Part shown: in pieces, positions 18,546 to 28,040 of the stretch
How the letters are laid out: each line of letters opens with the position of its first letter
Numbering within the stretch: the first letter of the stretch is position 1
DNA from: Hahella sp.
Lineage (GTDB): Bacteria; Pseudomonadota; Gammaproteobacteria; Pseudomonadales; Oleiphilaceae
Reading direction: 5' to 3'
Assembly (NCBI GenBank): GCA_028280065.1
Contig: JANQMN010000004.1
Span: 1 to 64,000, forward strand
DNA: 64,000 bases
The notes under the pieces: model-generated
Database searches by the model: none
The model's input: only the letters and a program-made list of their open reading frames with translations
Told to the model about the DNA's origin: nothing
Program-made: the position numbers and the translations under genes

Positions 18546-19511
18546 ATGCATAACGGCAATCTCAACCAGTGGCACCACGACCACACCTTCGATCAGGACC
18601 GCCGGAAACCGGGAGAATCCCGCACGCTCATTGTCATCGCAATCACTGCATCGATGATGGTGGTAGAGATATTCGCCGGAATTCACTTTGGTTCAATGGC
18701 CCTTCTGGCGGATGGCCTTCACATGGCCTCCCATGCAGTCGCTCTTGGAATCACAGCGTTTGCGTATGTCTATGCCCGTCGCCATGCAAGGAGTCGGAAA
18801 TTCAGTTTCGGCACAGGTAAGGTCAATGCTTTGGGAGGATTCACCGGCGCGGTACTTTTGGCCATATTCGCGTTATCCATGGGGTTCGAGAGCATTGCGC
18901 GCCTGCTGGATCCAGTAGAAATCGCATTTAATCAAGCCATTGCAGTCGCATTCCTTGGCTTACTTGTAAACGGCGCTAGCGTATTGATTTTAGGTGTGGA
19001 TGATCACATCCACGACCATCATCATTCCCCTGAGCATTCACAGGAGCATTCTGACGATCAACACCATCACCATGATCACAATTTGAAGTCTGCGTATCTG
19101 CACGTCCTGGCGGATGCGCTTACTTCATTGCTGGCAATTGTTGCCCTGCTGTCTGCCAAATACTTCGGCTGGGTCTGGATGGACCCGATCATGGGGATTG
19201 TAGGTGCAGTGCTTGTCGCCCGTTGGTCTTATGGGCTAATGCGAACAACTGCCTCCGTATTGCTTGATCGTCAGGCACCTGAAAAAGTGCAAAACATTAT
19301 TCGGGAGGCGGTAGAGCAAGATGGAGATAGTCGGGTTACGGACCTGCATGTTTGGTCTATTGGCCCAGGAATTTACTCAGCGCAAATTGCTCTGGTGGCG
19401 CACAATCCAGCCGCGCCGGAAGAATATAAAGGCCGTATTCCCAAATCGACTGGTTTGGTTCACATCACTATTGAAACCCACCTTTGCGAACCAGAACAGA
19501 AGGCAGCATAG
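18546..19511 (+). CDS. dmeF: Cation diffusion facilitator, DmeF type
   Basis: The 321-residue product has six membrane segments, with the first metal motif LADGLHMASHAVAL in TM2 and HVLADALTSLLAI in TM5, and a histidine-rich loop (HDHHHSPEHSQEHSDDQHHHH) between TM4 and TM5. The TM2 motif with two histidines is typical of DmeF, which exports cobalt and nickel, rather than of zinc-exporting members. It begins MHNGNLNQWHHDHTF, also typical. It has no Zur box in its own direction. Efflux of cobalt or nickel would protect zinc sites from mis-metalation when zinc is low; that role is inference. Confidence 0.85.
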   Translation: MHNGNLNQWHHDHTFDQDRRKPGESRTLIVIAITASMMVVEIFAGIHFGSMALLADGLHMASHAVALGITAFAYVYARRHARSRKFSFGTGKVNALGGFTGAVLLAIFALSMGFESIARLLDPVEIAFNQAIAVAFLGLLVNGASVLILGVDDHIHDHHHSPEHSQEHSDDQHHHHDHNLKSAYLHVLADALTSLLAIVALLSAKYFGWVWMDPIMGIVGAVLVARWSYGLMRTTASVLLDRQAPEKVQNIIREAVEQDGDSRVTDLHVWSIGPGIYSAQIALVAHNPAAPEEYKGRIPKSTGLVHITIETHLCEPEQKAA

Positions 19512-19819
19512 TCCCACCATCATAACCTAATGATTTCGAGGAATTCGGCTTGAATATGAATCTGAGAAATGCCCTACGCCCCATTACCAGTGCTACATTG
19601 ATCAACCAGATACACAATGGATTGATAGTCTATTCCTGAGTGTTCACTTAACCCAATCTCACAGGTCCGGCTGGTAGAGTAGCCAGCCTCACAGTGACCC
19701 ACCTGGCTAGCCAGTGTGCTAAGTGCAGAGGCGTTCAGTTCAGGAGTGGTAAAACCTTTGTCTCCGGCAAAACCGCAACAGGTGATATCTTCGGGATATC
19801 ATCACGTTTTCGCTGCAGG

Positions 19820-19933
19820 CTAATGCTATTTGCACTGGCTGTGAGGCTAAAATCCCTTCGGGCCGCAGCGAAAGAACGTGGCATGGCCAATTCGGCGGTT
19901 AGCAAACACATATCTCGTCTCGAAATCCGTTGA
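19820..19933 (+). pseudogene. Remnant of a LysR-type regulator (HTH only)
   Basis: The short reading LMLFALAVRLKSLRAAAKER followed by GMANSAVSKHISRLE resembles the N-terminal helix-turn-helix of LysR regulators and stops at once after it. No continuation is seen in other frames. The rest of 19512-20078 has no gene; GGCAGG/CCTGCC arms at 19994-20012 can form a hairpin without a T run. Confidence 0.45.
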
Positions 19934-20078
19934 AAAACGTTAATGGGATCCTGCTATTTTCAAGCGAAATAAATATTTCTCCTGATTGATCGGGGCAGGC
20001 TGCTAACCTGCCATATCAATGCTAAACGACCATCCGTACAAGAAACGCATCTCAGAGCCTCACAATTAGCCGCCTTGC

Positions 20079-21617
20079 CTACTCTTTGCATTGGCTCAGA
20101 CTTGTTACCATTCCCTGTATTAACTGGTCATAGTGTTGGTTACCAATTTCAATACTCGCTCCGAGGGGATCCATCACACCAATCGTCGAAATGCTCGTAC
20201 CTTCAAAAACATTTTTGACAATACCGGGATTGTATTGTGGTTCGGTAAATACACAGGTAACCCCGAGCTTTCTAACCGTGTCTCGAATCTCTGCTATACG
20301 TGCAGGACTAGGATCTTCAGCATCGCCCAACGAAATTGATCCTGCCGCCGATATACCGAATCGTTTTTCGAAATATTGGTAGGCATCATGAAAAACAACA
20401 AACTTCAGCTCGCCGAGACTGTTAACTTGGTTGCGCGTTGTATCGATAAGACTGTCCAGGGCCGCGGATGCCTGCCTAGCATTATTTTCGTAAACGCTGG
20501 CGTTTTGGGGATCTTGTTTCGATAATACCTCTTTAATTTCTTGTATCCACATTTTCGCGTTTTCTGGATCAAGCCAGGCGTGGGGGTCTACGCCATCGTG
20601 ATGATGGTGATGATGGTGACCTTCTTCAGGTTCTTGAGCGATTGGCTCAACATCCTGTTTACTAGCATTTTTAAAGAAATGCTCATCTGCTTCAAATTCA
20701 AAGGGCATATGCTCCGTAAAGAATGTATAAACACCTTCCTGTTTAACAATAACGCGGTATTCGGTCACATCTTTATTCGGATCAAAAACCAATTGGTATG
20801 CACTTCCATCGTTTGGTGTAAGTTCATCACCATGAACCTGCTCAATAGCACTATGAGAATCTAATAGTCCTTCTGCTGTTTTTTCCCGATCCTCAATTGC
20901 CGCTTCTCCGTCTAGATCGCTTGCAAGTATAACCATCTTCATCTTCGGATCAGCGTAATCGCCTTCAACTTTTGCAAACGTCCACACATATTCACCGACA
21001 GGAAGCTTAAAAGCACCAGCCCATTCAAAAGCATGCCCACCATGATGGGCCTTATCATGATGCTCATCTTTTTCGTGCTGATGGTCGTGATGCTCATCCT
21101 CTTCATGTTCATGGTGATGGTCATCAGAACTGAACAGCGACAAAAATCGGTCGAACAAGCCAGGTTCATGCTCGTGATGTTCTTCATCGTGTTTGCCATG
21201 ATGATCACCTTCATGTTCGTTGTGATGATCATCCTCACCTTCGTGGTGGGCATGCTCTTCGAATGTAGCACCCTCACGGAATTCATGTCTTACCGTACTA
21301 TCCAGCTCTAGCATTTCTATTTTTTGTGCTGAACCGGCTACATTGGCCATCGCCTTTTCCAGCCATGGACTAAGTTCTTCCCCCATCCAAAATACTATCT
21401 GAGCGTCTGCCAAGGCTTGGGCCTCAGAAGGGCGTAGGGAATAATGATGCGGTGAGGCTTCCGCGGGGATGAGCAAACTTGGTTCGTTTACCCCCGCCAT
21501 TACCTGGCTTACCAAGGAATGCAAAGGTGCAATATCGACGGCAACGGAAGGCGCTGCATGGGAATTGAGAGGAACGGCAATACTGAGTATCGCGCTGGCG
21601 AATATTTTCTGACGCAT
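20079..21617 (-). CDS. znuA: Zinc ABC transporter solute-binding protein ZnuA1 with an extra FEWAG-FTEH domain
   Basis: The 512-residue product, far longer than the usual 300-330, is a periplasmic cluster A-I solute-binding protein. It has a signal peptide (1-21), VDIAPLHSLVSQVM and ASPHHYSLRPSEA in the N-lobe, HAWLDPENAK, FVVFHDAYQYFEKRFG and CVFTEPQYNP in the C-lobe. The normal histidine loop is replaced by about 220 residues: two His/Asp/Glu-rich stretches (121-196 and 331-341) flanking a folded segment at about 197-310, from HAFEWAGAFKL to FFTEHMPFEFEAD. That segment resembles the insert of the COG0523 GTPase at 16797-18146. No permease or ATPase is adjacent, so it probably feeds ZnuBC. 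TGGAGA precedes the ATG. Confidence 0.93.
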   Translation of the reverse strand: MRQKIFASAILSIAVPLNSHAAPSVAVDIAPLHSLVSQVMAGVNEPSLLIPAEASPHHYSLRPSEAQALADAQIVFWMGEELSPWLEKAMANVAGSAQKIEMLELDSTVRHEFREGATFEEHAHHEGEDDHHNEHEGDHHGKHDEEHHEHEPGLFDRFLSLFSSDDHHHEHEEDEHHDHQHEKDEHHDKAHHGGHAFEWAGAFKLPVGEYVWTFAKVEGDYADPKMKMVILASDLDGEAAIEDREKTAEGLLDSHSAIEQVHGDELTPNDGSAYQLVFDPNKDVTEYRVIVKQEGVYTFFTEHMPFEFEADEHFFKNASKQDVEPIAQEPEEGHHHHHHHDGVDPHAWLDPENAKMWIQEIKEVLSKQDPQNASVYENNARQASAALDSLIDTTRNQVNSLGELKFVVFHDAYQYFEKRFGISAAGSISLGDAEDPSPARIAEIRDTVRKLGVTCVFTEPQYNPGIVKNVFEGTSISTIGVMDPLGASIEIGNQHYDQLIQGMVTSLSQCKE

Positions 21618-21680
21618 AGAGTTCTCCAGGATTTCAAGAATGATTTGTAGACTTAGTTAGTTGAATATTGATTTTGTTTT

Positions 21681-21698
21681 GATATGTTATATCCTATC
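21681..21698 (-). promoter_or_regulatory. Zur box before znuA1
   Basis: GATATGTTATATCCTATC, read here on the plus strand, matches 17 of 18 reference positions and is identical to the dksA2 box. It lies 64 bp before the znuA1 start. The box is nearly symmetric, so strand is assigned by the gene it serves. Confidence 0.83.
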
Positions 21699-21803
21699 TT
21701 TAAGAAAATGAAAGAACCTGCCAATACAAATTTTAGGAACTCTCAAATGGACTGGACTGGACTGTCAAAAGGACTTCTTCAAGGTAAGAATGTCAGTTCC
21801 TGA

Positions 21804-21995
21804 TTAGTTCAGTAACTCATATTCTTCCTGAGATATTTTTCTAGCTTTTTGTTCTAGCATAACCGGTATACCGTCATTAATTGGATATGCCAGACGGCTT
21901 GTTTTGCAGATTAACTCAGTTTTATCATTACTAAGTTGCAAAGAGGCTTTAGTGACTGGACAAACCAGAATTTTGAGTATTCTAGTATCAACCAT
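21804..21995 (-). CDS. Trm112/YcaR-family small protein lacking the CxxC pair
   Basis: The 63-residue product matches the YcaR/Trm112 family: [43 protein letters not shown]. In zinc-ribbon members the first motif is CPxC; here it is CPVT, and a single cysteine follows in LICK, so a full zinc site is unlikely. Bacterial versions with CPVTKG exist, so this alone does not prove a zinc-sparing role. It overlaps the end of yidD by 8 bp and ends the cysS2 operon. Bacterial relatives have no settled function. Confidence 0.8.
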   Translation of the reverse strand: MVDTRILKILVCPVTKASLQLSNDKTELICKTSRLAYPINDGIPVMLEQKARKISQEEYELLN

Positions 21996-22299
21996 GGTGG
22001 TCTCCCTTGTTTAGTTTGGCAGAGTGCTTCGTGCATTCTTGCGCAGATAGCTGTTGAGATTTAATAAAATCATCATGTTCTGGCGTTCCGGGGACGGGAT
22101 CAATTCCGCCCTCGCTGAGTGGATGACAACGACCAATTCTTTTCAAGGCAAGCCAGCAGCCCTTAGCTATTCCATGAGTTTTAAGGGCAATTAGCGCATA
22201 TTCTGAGCATGTTGGATAGAAACGGCATCGAGGGCCCAGCAGTGGGCTGATCGCCACTTGATAAAACCGAACGATGGCCGATAATGCCCGTTTCAACAA
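21988..22299 (-). CDS. yidD: YidD-like membrane protein insertion efficiency factor
   Basis: The 103-residue product has the YidD core: [48 protein letters not shown]. YidD is a small inner-membrane-associated protein helping YidC-dependent insertion, and normally sits between rnpA and yidC. Here it lies 8 bp after cysS2 and overlaps the Trm112-like gene, away from any ribosomal-protein or rnpA context, so it is probably an extra copy. The C-terminal tail after [10 protein letters not shown] is longer than usual and histidine-containing. Confidence 0.88.
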   Translation of the reverse strand: MLKRALSAIVRFYQVAISPLLGPRCRFYPTCSEYALIALKTHGIAKGCWLALKRIGRCHPLSEGGIDPVPGTPEHDDFIKSQQLSAQECTKHSAKLNKGDHHG

Positions 22300-22307
22300 A
22301 GTAATGC

Positions 22308-23708
22308 CTATTTAAGTTGCCAGCGAGTACCCTCACGAGTGTCCTGTATCGCTACACCTTGAGAATCGAGATATTCTCGAATTTCATCAGAACGGGCATA
22401 GTTTCTGGAATTCTTTGCTTCAACCCTTTCCATAAGCAGCGCATCAATATCCTCTTCACTGATACTACTGTCATTGCTCAGCTTAAACCACTCTTCAGGA
22501 TCATGATTTAGAATGCCCAGGAGTTTTGCCGACGCTACAAACTCCCCTTTAAGTTCGGCTAATTCAGACGGGTCTTCACACTTGAATATACGGGTTGCCA
22601 GCTGGTGCATTGCTGCCAGGGCTTCCGGAGAATTCATATCATCTGCCAGTGCCCTGGCTACAGCCATTTCTCTCAAATCCTCAGGCGGAATGGGTTCTAC
22701 ATCGTAAGTGTCCCGCAACAGGGTATAGAACTTATCGAGTGCCCGTTTGGACTGGGCGAGTAATTCATCACTAAAATTTTGCACGGAGCGATAATGCGCC
22801 CCCAACAAAGCGAAACGAAGCTGTTCACCCGGATACTTGGCAAGTAATTCTTCTACAGTGAGAAAATTGCCTAAGCTCTTAGACATTTTCTCCCCATTAA
22901 TGTTGATCATATTATTGTGCATCCAGTATCTGACATACTCGACATCATGACCATGGCAGCATTTGCCCTGAGCCAGTTCATTTTCGTGGTGCGGAAATAT
23001 CAGGTCAGCCCCACCACCGTGTATATCAATTGTCTCACCTAAATGCTTGTTGATCATTGCCGTGCATTCGATGTGCCAACCTGGGCGACCATAGCCCCAA
23101 GGTGATTCCCATCCTGGCAGATTGCTGCTAGATGGTTTCCACAACACGAAGTCCATTGGGTCTTTTTTATAGGACGCCACTTCAACCCGAGCACCGGCGA
23201 TCATATCTTCTACTTTACGATTAGAGAGCTGGCCGTACCCAGCCATTGAAGGTACGTTGAATAATACATGTCCGTCGGCTTCATAGGCATGCCCTCGATT
23301 TACTAGCTCAGTAATGATGTGAATGATTTCTTCAATGTGGTCGGTGGCTTTTGGTTGAATGGTTGGTATCAGATTGTGAAGTGCCGACATGTCCTGTTGA
23401 TAAGCCAATGTATACTTGTTTGCGATGTCACTAATATCGACACCGGCTTCAGCTGCTGCATTATTGATCTTGTCATCAATGTCAGTGATGTTACGAGCAT
23501 AAGTTACCTTTGGAAAATGCAGGGTTAGTAATCTGAAGAAGGTATCAAAAATTACCGCTGGACGAGCATTGCCGAAGTGCACCCGGTTATAGACGGTTGG
23601 ACCACACACATACATGGTGACATGTTCCGAGTCTAGGGGAAAAAATGCTTCTTTCTTTCCGGTTTTGGAATTCTGAATTGAAATTCTTGTTGCAGACGAT
23701 TGGGACAT
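22308..23708 (-). CDS. cysS: Cysteine-tRNA ligase paralogue
   Basis: The 466-residue product is a full-length class I CysRS with HIGH-like VHFGNAR, KMSKS ([10 protein letters not shown]) and NITDIDDKI. The catalytic zinc ligands known from E. coli are all present: Cys in MYVCGPTVY, Cys in HIECTAM, His and Glu in [10 protein letters not shown]. The enzyme should therefore still require zinc. CysRS duplicates have been noted in zinc-limitation gene sets. It heads a minus-strand operon with yidD and a Trm112-like gene. The only Zur box nearby is at 23931-23948, 223 bp upstream and possibly shared with the divergent COG0523 gene. Confidence 0.93.
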   Translation of the reverse strand: MSQSSATRISIQNSKTGKKEAFFPLDSEHVTMYVCGPTVYNRVHFGNARPAVIFDTFFRLLTLHFPKVTYARNITDIDDKINNAAAEAGVDISDIANKYTLAYQQDMSALHNLIPTIQPKATDHIEEIIHIITELVNRGHAYEADGHVLFNVPSMAGYGQLSNRKVEDMIAGARVEVASYKKDPMDFVLWKPSSSNLPGWESPWGYGRPGWHIECTAMINKHLGETIDIHGGGADLIFPHHENELAQGKCCHGHDVEYVRYWMHNNMININGEKMSKSLGNFLTVEELLAKYPGEQLRFALLGAHYRSVQNFSDELLAQSKRALDKFYTLLRDTYDVEPIPPEDLREMAVARALADDMNSPEALAAMHQLATRIFKCEDPSELAELKGEFVASAKLLGILNHDPEEWFKLSNDSSISEEDIDALLMERVEAKNSRNYARSDEIREYLDSQGVAIQDTREGTRWQLK

Positions 23709-23930
23709 CTTGTTATTGCCTTATTGTAAAACTGCAGATCGTGTTAGGAATCGAGCAACGGATCTCTCACTCGCCAGATTAAGATATATTGACGGTCATT
23801 TATCGAGTGCAATCCCGGTGAGCATCGGAAACTTCTATTCCAAGAATAACTGCTATAAATTTAGAATCTTGAAAAAGCCCCTCTCCAAAGAAACAACTTT
23901 TTAGTTGATTATCTACCTTTACATGTTGAT

Positions 23931-23948
23931 GATACGTTGTATCATATC
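23931..23948 (+). promoter_or_regulatory. Zur box between cysS2 and a COG0523 gene
   Basis: GATACGTTGTATCATATC matches 16 of 18 reference positions. It lies 65 bp before the COG0523 start at 24013 and 223 bp from the divergent cysS2 start, so control of the former is more certain. Confidence 0.8.
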
Positions 23949-24012
23949 ACTTGTTTTAATAATCAGCCATCCAGTAGAGCAAGGATAAGCTCTTAAAAAC
24001 GCGGAGCAACTC

Positions 24013-25221
24013 ATGACACATGTAACTAAACTCCCCGTCACTGTACTTTCTGGCTTTCTAGGGGCCGGCAAAACCACCGTGCTAAGTCATATTTTGAACA
24101 ATAGAGAAGGCAAGAAAGTCGCGGTAATAGTCAACGATATGAGTGAAATCAATATCGATTCGGCGATTGTACAAAGTGAAGTATCGCTAAACCGCAGTGA
24201 AGAGAAGCTTGTGGAGATGAGCAACGGTTGCATCTGCTGCACACTTCGCGAAGATCTTCTGGAAGAAGTTACTAAGCTAGCGCAAGACGGGCGTTTTGAT
24301 TATCTAGTTATTGAATCAACTGGTATTTCTGAACCGTTACCTGTGGCTGAAACCTTCACCTTTGCTGACGAAAACGGGATTTCACTATCTGACGTTGCCG
24401 ATTTGGATACCATGGTAACTGTGGTCGATGCTGTTAATTTTCTAAAAGACTATGAAGACACAAGATACTTGCAGGATACCGGAGAATCATTAGGTGAAGG
24501 GGATGAGCGCAGGGTTGCTGATTTACTGGTCGACCAAGTGGAGTTTGCCGATGTTATTCTTATAAGCAAAACCGACTTGGTTACTGCTTCCGATGTCCAG
24601 CGCTTAGAAGCCATTCTTAAAACGCTGAATACTCATGCGAGAATACTTCCTATTTTTCAAGGCCAAGTCAATATTGATGAGGTTTTAAATACGGGTTTGT
24701 TCGATTTCGAACGTGCCCAGCAAGCGCCTGGTTGGCTTAAGGAAATGCGAGGCGAGCACGTTCCCGAAACGGAAGAATATGGCATAGGCAGTTTTTGCTA
24801 TGTTGCGCGGCGACCTTTCCATCCAGAAAAGTTTCACCAGTTTCTGCACAGCACCCAAAAATACGGAAAGCTGATTCGTTCCAAAGGCTATTTTTGGCTA
24901 GCTTCCCGTCCTGAGTTTGCAGGTCAATGGAGCCAGGCTGGAGGCATAGCTCGTTACGGTTTCGCAGGGATTTTCTGGAAAGCCGTGCCCAAGAAAAATT
25001 GGCCGCAAGACAAAGACTACCTTGCCTCCATTGAAAAGCTATGGGTAGAACCCTTTGGAGATATGCGCCAGGAGCTCGTTTTTATTGGCCAGGGCTTGGA
25101 TAAAGACAGTATCGCTCAAGCGCTCGATAAGTGCCTTTTAAACGAAGAAGAAGTGAATCGGGGCAGAGCGTACTGGACGACTCTGCAAGATCCATTTCCT
25201 GCATGGGAGCAAAGCGCTTGA
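24013..25221 (+). CDS. COG0523 GTPase (ZigA/YciC-like putative zinc metallochaperone)
   Basis: The 402-residue product has Walker [10 protein letters not shown] (14-22), the nucleotide-region motif [10 protein letters not shown], the metal-binding GCICC (72-76) and the CobW C-terminal domain ending in [11 protein letters not shown]. The NDMSE form and the C-terminal [13 protein letters not shown] belong to the subgroup that includes zinc-limitation proteins such as Acinetobacter ZigA and Bacillus YciC/ZagA. It hydrolyses GTP and is thought to pass zinc to client enzymes. GGAG precedes the ATG. It is followed by zur, 140 bp downstream in the same direction. Confidence 0.92.
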   Translation: MTHVTKLPVTVLSGFLGAGKTTVLSHILNNREGKKVAVIVNDMSEINIDSAIVQSEVSLNRSEEKLVEMSNGCICCTLREDLLEEVTKLAQDGRFDYLVIESTGISEPLPVAETFTFADENGISLSDVADLDTMVTVVDAVNFLKDYEDTRYLQDTGESLGEGDERRVADLLVDQVEFADVILISKTDLVTASDVQRLEAILKTLNTHARILPIFQGQVNIDEVLNTGLFDFERAQQAPGWLKEMRGEHVPETEEYGIGSFCYVARRPFHPEKFHQFLHSTQKYGKLIRSKGYFWLASRPEFAGQWSQAGGIARYGFAGIFWKAVPKKNWPQDKDYLASIEKLWVEPFGDMRQELVFIGQGLDKDSIAQALDKCLLNEEEVNRGRAYWTTLQDPFPAWEQSA

Positions 25222-25360
25222 TCTCTGCAGATCCTACAACAACAGTCGACATTGATTTACCAGCTGCCTGGGCAAAAAGTTCGGTTTAGTAGATAACGAA
25301 AATAGCTGAGGCCGGGAAATCTTAAGTTCCAATAAAAGTGCATTTTTTTCGAGTTATAGA

Positions 25361-25837
25361 ATGGATAGCGTCAGACGAGTTATCGACCGCGCAGAACAGC
25401 GCTGTAAAGAAAAAGGCTCACGCTTAACAGAAAAAAGAAAGCAAGTGCTATCGCTGTTACTTAAATCTGGCAAAGCGCTTTCTGCCTACGAGTTGGTTGA
25501 AGCGTATAAGACTGACTTAGGCGATAGATTGCCCGCCATGTCAGTATATCGAATTTTAGAGTTCTTAATGTCTGAGCACTTAGTTCATCGTCTGGAGATA
25601 GCCAACAAGTATGTTGCCTGCGACCACATCAATTGCGAACAACATCATAATGAAACACAGTTTGTAATCTGCGGCCAGTGCCAAAAAGTTAAAGAAATCA
25701 GCATAAGTGGATCAATCATGGAAGAACTAAAGAAGAACGCTAACGAAGTAGGCTTTAATCTGTCCAATCTACAACTTGAAATGAGCTGCATATGCGAGGA
25801 TTGCAGGGACAAGTCAAACCTTAACAAGGGATTATAA
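25361..25837 (+). CDS. zur: Zinc uptake regulator Zur
   Basis: The 158-residue Fur-family protein aligns with E. coli Zur through the N-terminal winged helix (KGSRLTEKRKQVLSLLL, SAYELVEAYK, MSVYRILEFLMSEHLVHRLE), the sensory region VACDHINCEQHH, and the structural CGQC...CEDC pair. Zinc-loaded Zur represses target promoters by binding AT-rich palindromes. Ten such sites are found in this window. It follows a COG0523 gene and precedes a flavoprotein gene by 36 bp, so it may be part of their operon and possibly autoregulated through the box at 23931. Confidence 0.93.
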   Translation: MDSVRRVIDRAEQRCKEKGSRLTEKRKQVLSLLLKSGKALSAYELVEAYKTDLGDRLPAMSVYRILEFLMSEHLVHRLEIANKYVACDHINCEQHHNETQFVICGQCQKVKEISISGSIMEELKKNANEVGFNLSNLQLEMSCICEDCRDKSNLNKGL

Positions 25838-25872
25838 AGCAAATGGTTAAGAGCACTTTCTGAGTATTTTAT

Positions 25873-26997
25873 ATGCAGTTTCTTGATGTCGTTATCGTCG
25901 GCGCAGGTCCAGCGGGTATAGGGATGGCGATAGAGTTAGGTAAAGTGCCAGGCCTTGAGTTCGGAATATTGGAAAGAGACCGTATCGGGGAATCTTTTCG
26001 ACGTTGGCCCGCACAGACACGCCTTATTACGCCCTCCTTTAACAGCAGCCCGTTCGGTCTAGCTGACTTAAATGCCGTCGATGCCACAACATCGCCCGCT
26101 AACTTTGCCGGTGCCGAACATTTAAGCGGTCAGCAATATGCAAACTACCTAAACTTCGTCGCGGAGTCGGCCCACTTACCAATTGTTTGCGGTTGCAAGG
26201 TTTTGGAGGTTAATCCTGATCCAGAGGGCGGTTTTCATTTAGTTACAGAGCTGGGTGAGCTATTTACACAGTTTCTCATCTGGGCTTGCGGGGAGTATCA
26301 ATTTCCCGACTTACATCCGTTCCCCGGCGCTCATTGGTGTCGCCACTACGCACATATTGAAGATTGGCAGGTCCTGGAAAACGGCCCTTTTATTGTCATA
26401 GGCGGGTACGAAAGTGGTTTGGATTCTGCCATAAATTTGGTCAAGTTGGGTTACAAAGTACGTTTGCTAGTGCGCAAGCCCACTTGGGACATGCCGGATA
26501 TTCAGGACCCAAGCCAAATACTTTCGCCCTTCACACGAGAGAGACTCCGAGAGATTGAATCCAATGACCTACTGGAAATCGTCTTTGACGCTAACGTAGT
26601 GGAGGTCACTCGCGAGAATGATAATGTTTATCGGGTTCACACCGCGGACGGCCGGTACTGGGACGTATCGCAGATGCCTATTTTAGGCACAGGCTTTGTC
26701 AAAGGTGGCGGCGCACGCCAGATTAGAGACCTTTGGGAATGGAACAATGAGGATCACATTGTTCTTAGCGATGTTGACGAATCTACCAATACGCCTGGGC
26801 TTTTTCTCGTTGGACCTCAGGTGCGTCACGATAATCGTATTTACTGTTTTATCTATAAGTTCCGGCAGCGTTTTGCGCTTATTGCTCTCCAAATCACTCA
26901 ACGTTTGCAGTTGGATGTTGAGTGGCTCGAAAGTTCAAAGCATGGTGCCTGGGGTCCGTTTGGTAATAGCGAATGCTGTGAGGGTTGCGAATGCTGA
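25873..26997 (+). CDS. FAD-dependent oxidoreductase (CzcO/ArsO-like flavoprotein) with a cysteine tail
   Basis: The 374-residue product has an N-terminal FAD-binding Rossmann motif VIVGAGPAGIGMAIELGK (about 7-24), a GESFRRWP segment, and a second dinucleotide motif VIGGYESGLDSAINL, as in single-component flavin monooxygenases and CzcO/ArsO flavoproteins. The C-terminus ends GNSECCEGCEC, a five-cysteine cluster that could bind metal and is unusual for the family. It lies 36 bp after zur and overlaps the next gene by 7 bp. Substrate unknown. Association with an ACR3-like permease recalls arsenic loci, but no arsenic gene is present. Confidence 0.8.
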   Translation: MQFLDVVIVGAGPAGIGMAIELGKVPGLEFGILERDRIGESFRRWPAQTRLITPSFNSSPFGLADLNAVDATTSPANFAGAEHLSGQQYANYLNFVAESAHLPIVCGCKVLEVNPDPEGGFHLVTELGELFTQFLIWACGEYQFPDLHPFPGAHWCRHYAHIEDWQVLENGPFIVIGGYESGLDSAINLVKLGYKVRLLVRKPTWDMPDIQDPSQILSPFTRERLREIESNDLLEIVFDANVVEVTRENDNVYRVHTADGRYWDVSQMPILGTGFVKGGGARQIRDLWEWNNEDHIVLSDVDESTNTPGLFLVGPQVRHDNRIYCFIYKFRQRFALIALQITQRLQLDVEWLESSKHGAWGPFGNSECCEGCEC

Positions 26998-27998
26998 GTA
27001 CATCAACAACTGAAAGCTTACCGGGAATGACGGTGACTTCCTTGATATTAATCATCGCTATAGTCGTTGGCGCATTAATCGGTCATTTTGCCTCGTTCAC
27101 CGGTGAATGGTTGGGTGATCAAGTTGACCACACCTTACTTGCACTGGTCGGTCTGCTTTTTTTTGGCATTCGCTTTAATGCCCTTTTTCAGGCAATGAGA
27201 AGCCTCCGTTTTCTGGTTATAGCGCTATTTGCCAACTTCGTCATAGTGCCACTTATTGGTTATGGCATCGCTTCATTATTCCTATCGGCACATCCTCTTT
27301 TTGTCATAGGACTCGTCATCTATTTCATGTCGCCCTGTACGGACTGGTTTTTAAGTTTTACGCGCCTTTCCGGGGGGAATGTAGCATTGGGGACTATGCT
27401 TATTCCGGTCAATATGATGGTGCAGTTATTACTTTATCCGCTATTTCTTCACTGGTTTACACAGAATACAGTGCAAGTGGAAGCCGGTACTGTCGCCAGC
27501 TCCTTGCTACAGTGGTTTCTGCTCCCATTTCTATTAGCCTTGATAGTGCATAATTTGTTGCGTCAGCTACTTAAGCCCAACTGGTTTGAGCGTATATTGG
27601 AAATAGCGGATCACGCCACACCCTGGGTGACATCCTTGTTGGTTCTGCAAATATTTGCAGGGAACATTGCAACAATTCTGCAACACCATACCGTTTTTGC
27701 TTGGGTACTGGTTGCAGTGTTCACCTTTTTTTTACTCACTTTCCTGCTTGGCGAGGGCCTAAGCCGGCTGTTCCGACTCCGCTACCCTGAGCATGCACTA
27801 TTAAGCATGACGATCGCGGCACGTAACGCGCCTATGATGCTGGCAGTCACGATGGCAGTGCTACCCAACCAACCGTTGATATATGCTGCACTAGTGATCG
27901 GAATGCTAGTCGAATTTCCCCATCTGACCGCATTACGGCGACTCTTGCTCAATGCTCGCCAGCGTTTCTCGACAAGCGAAACTTCAGTCGTTGCATAA
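26991..27998 (+). CDS. ACR3/bile-acid-symporter-type membrane permease
   Basis: The product has about ten hydrophobic segments and the conserved SPCTDWFLSFTRLSGGNVAL motif with the cysteine that in ACR3 lies in the transport path. These proteins belong to the BART superfamily and move anions or oxyanions such as arsenite. The ATG at 26991 overlaps the flavoprotein stop (ATGCTGA) and is preceded by GAGGG; a more internal ATG at 27027 is possible. Coupling to the flavoprotein suggests that it exports or imports the product or substrate of that enzyme. Which compound is not evident. Confidence 0.78.
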   Translation: MLSTSTTESLPGMTVTSLILIIAIVVGALIGHFASFTGEWLGDQVDHTLLALVGLLFFGIRFNALFQAMRSLRFLVIALFANFVIVPLIGYGIASLFLSAHPLFVIGLVIYFMSPCTDWFLSFTRLSGGNVALGTMLIPVNMMVQLLLYPLFLHWFTQNTVQVEAGTVASSLLQWFLLPFLLALIVHNLLRQLLKPNWFERILEIADHATPWVTSLLVLQIFAGNIATILQHHTVFAWVLVAVFTFFLLTFLLGEGLSRLFRLRYPEHALLSMTIAARNAPMMLAVTMAVLPNQPLIYAALVIGMLVEFPHLTALRRLLLNARQRFSTSETSVVA

Positions 27999-28040
27999 AG
28001 TGTAGTTAGAAAACAAAATACGGTTCAGAGGAACAACGCC

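Noticed and set aside
19766-19810. Further Zur-like site around GATATC repeats at about 19.8 kb
   Set aside because: Only six-base arms, no match to the 18-mer, and no gene start nearby.
21033-21311. Plus-strand reading rich in Met, Val, Ile and Phe that looks like a membrane protein
   Set aside because: It is the antisense of the His/Asp-rich part of ZnuA1; reverse-read CAT/GAC codons give ATG/GTC. The same artefact occurs at 39337-39702 opposite ZnuA2.
20079-21617. The ZnuA1 insert as a DUF2796/ZrgA-type domain
   Set aside because: The expected opening (HxHGxAxLxVA) and the GFEHAP-like segment are absent; the closer match is the insert in the neighbouring COG0523 GTPase.
22308-23708. CysS2 as a zinc-free cysteinyl-tRNA synthetase
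   Set aside because: All four zinc ligands known from E. coli are present in their normal motifs, so loss of zinc dependence is not supported. The same holds for ThrS2 and for HisI2 at 14432.
25873-27998. Arsenic-resistance operon (ArsO plus ACR3)
   Set aside because: No arsenate reductase, ArsR-type arsenic sensor or other ars gene accompanies the pair; the flanking genes are zinc-related.
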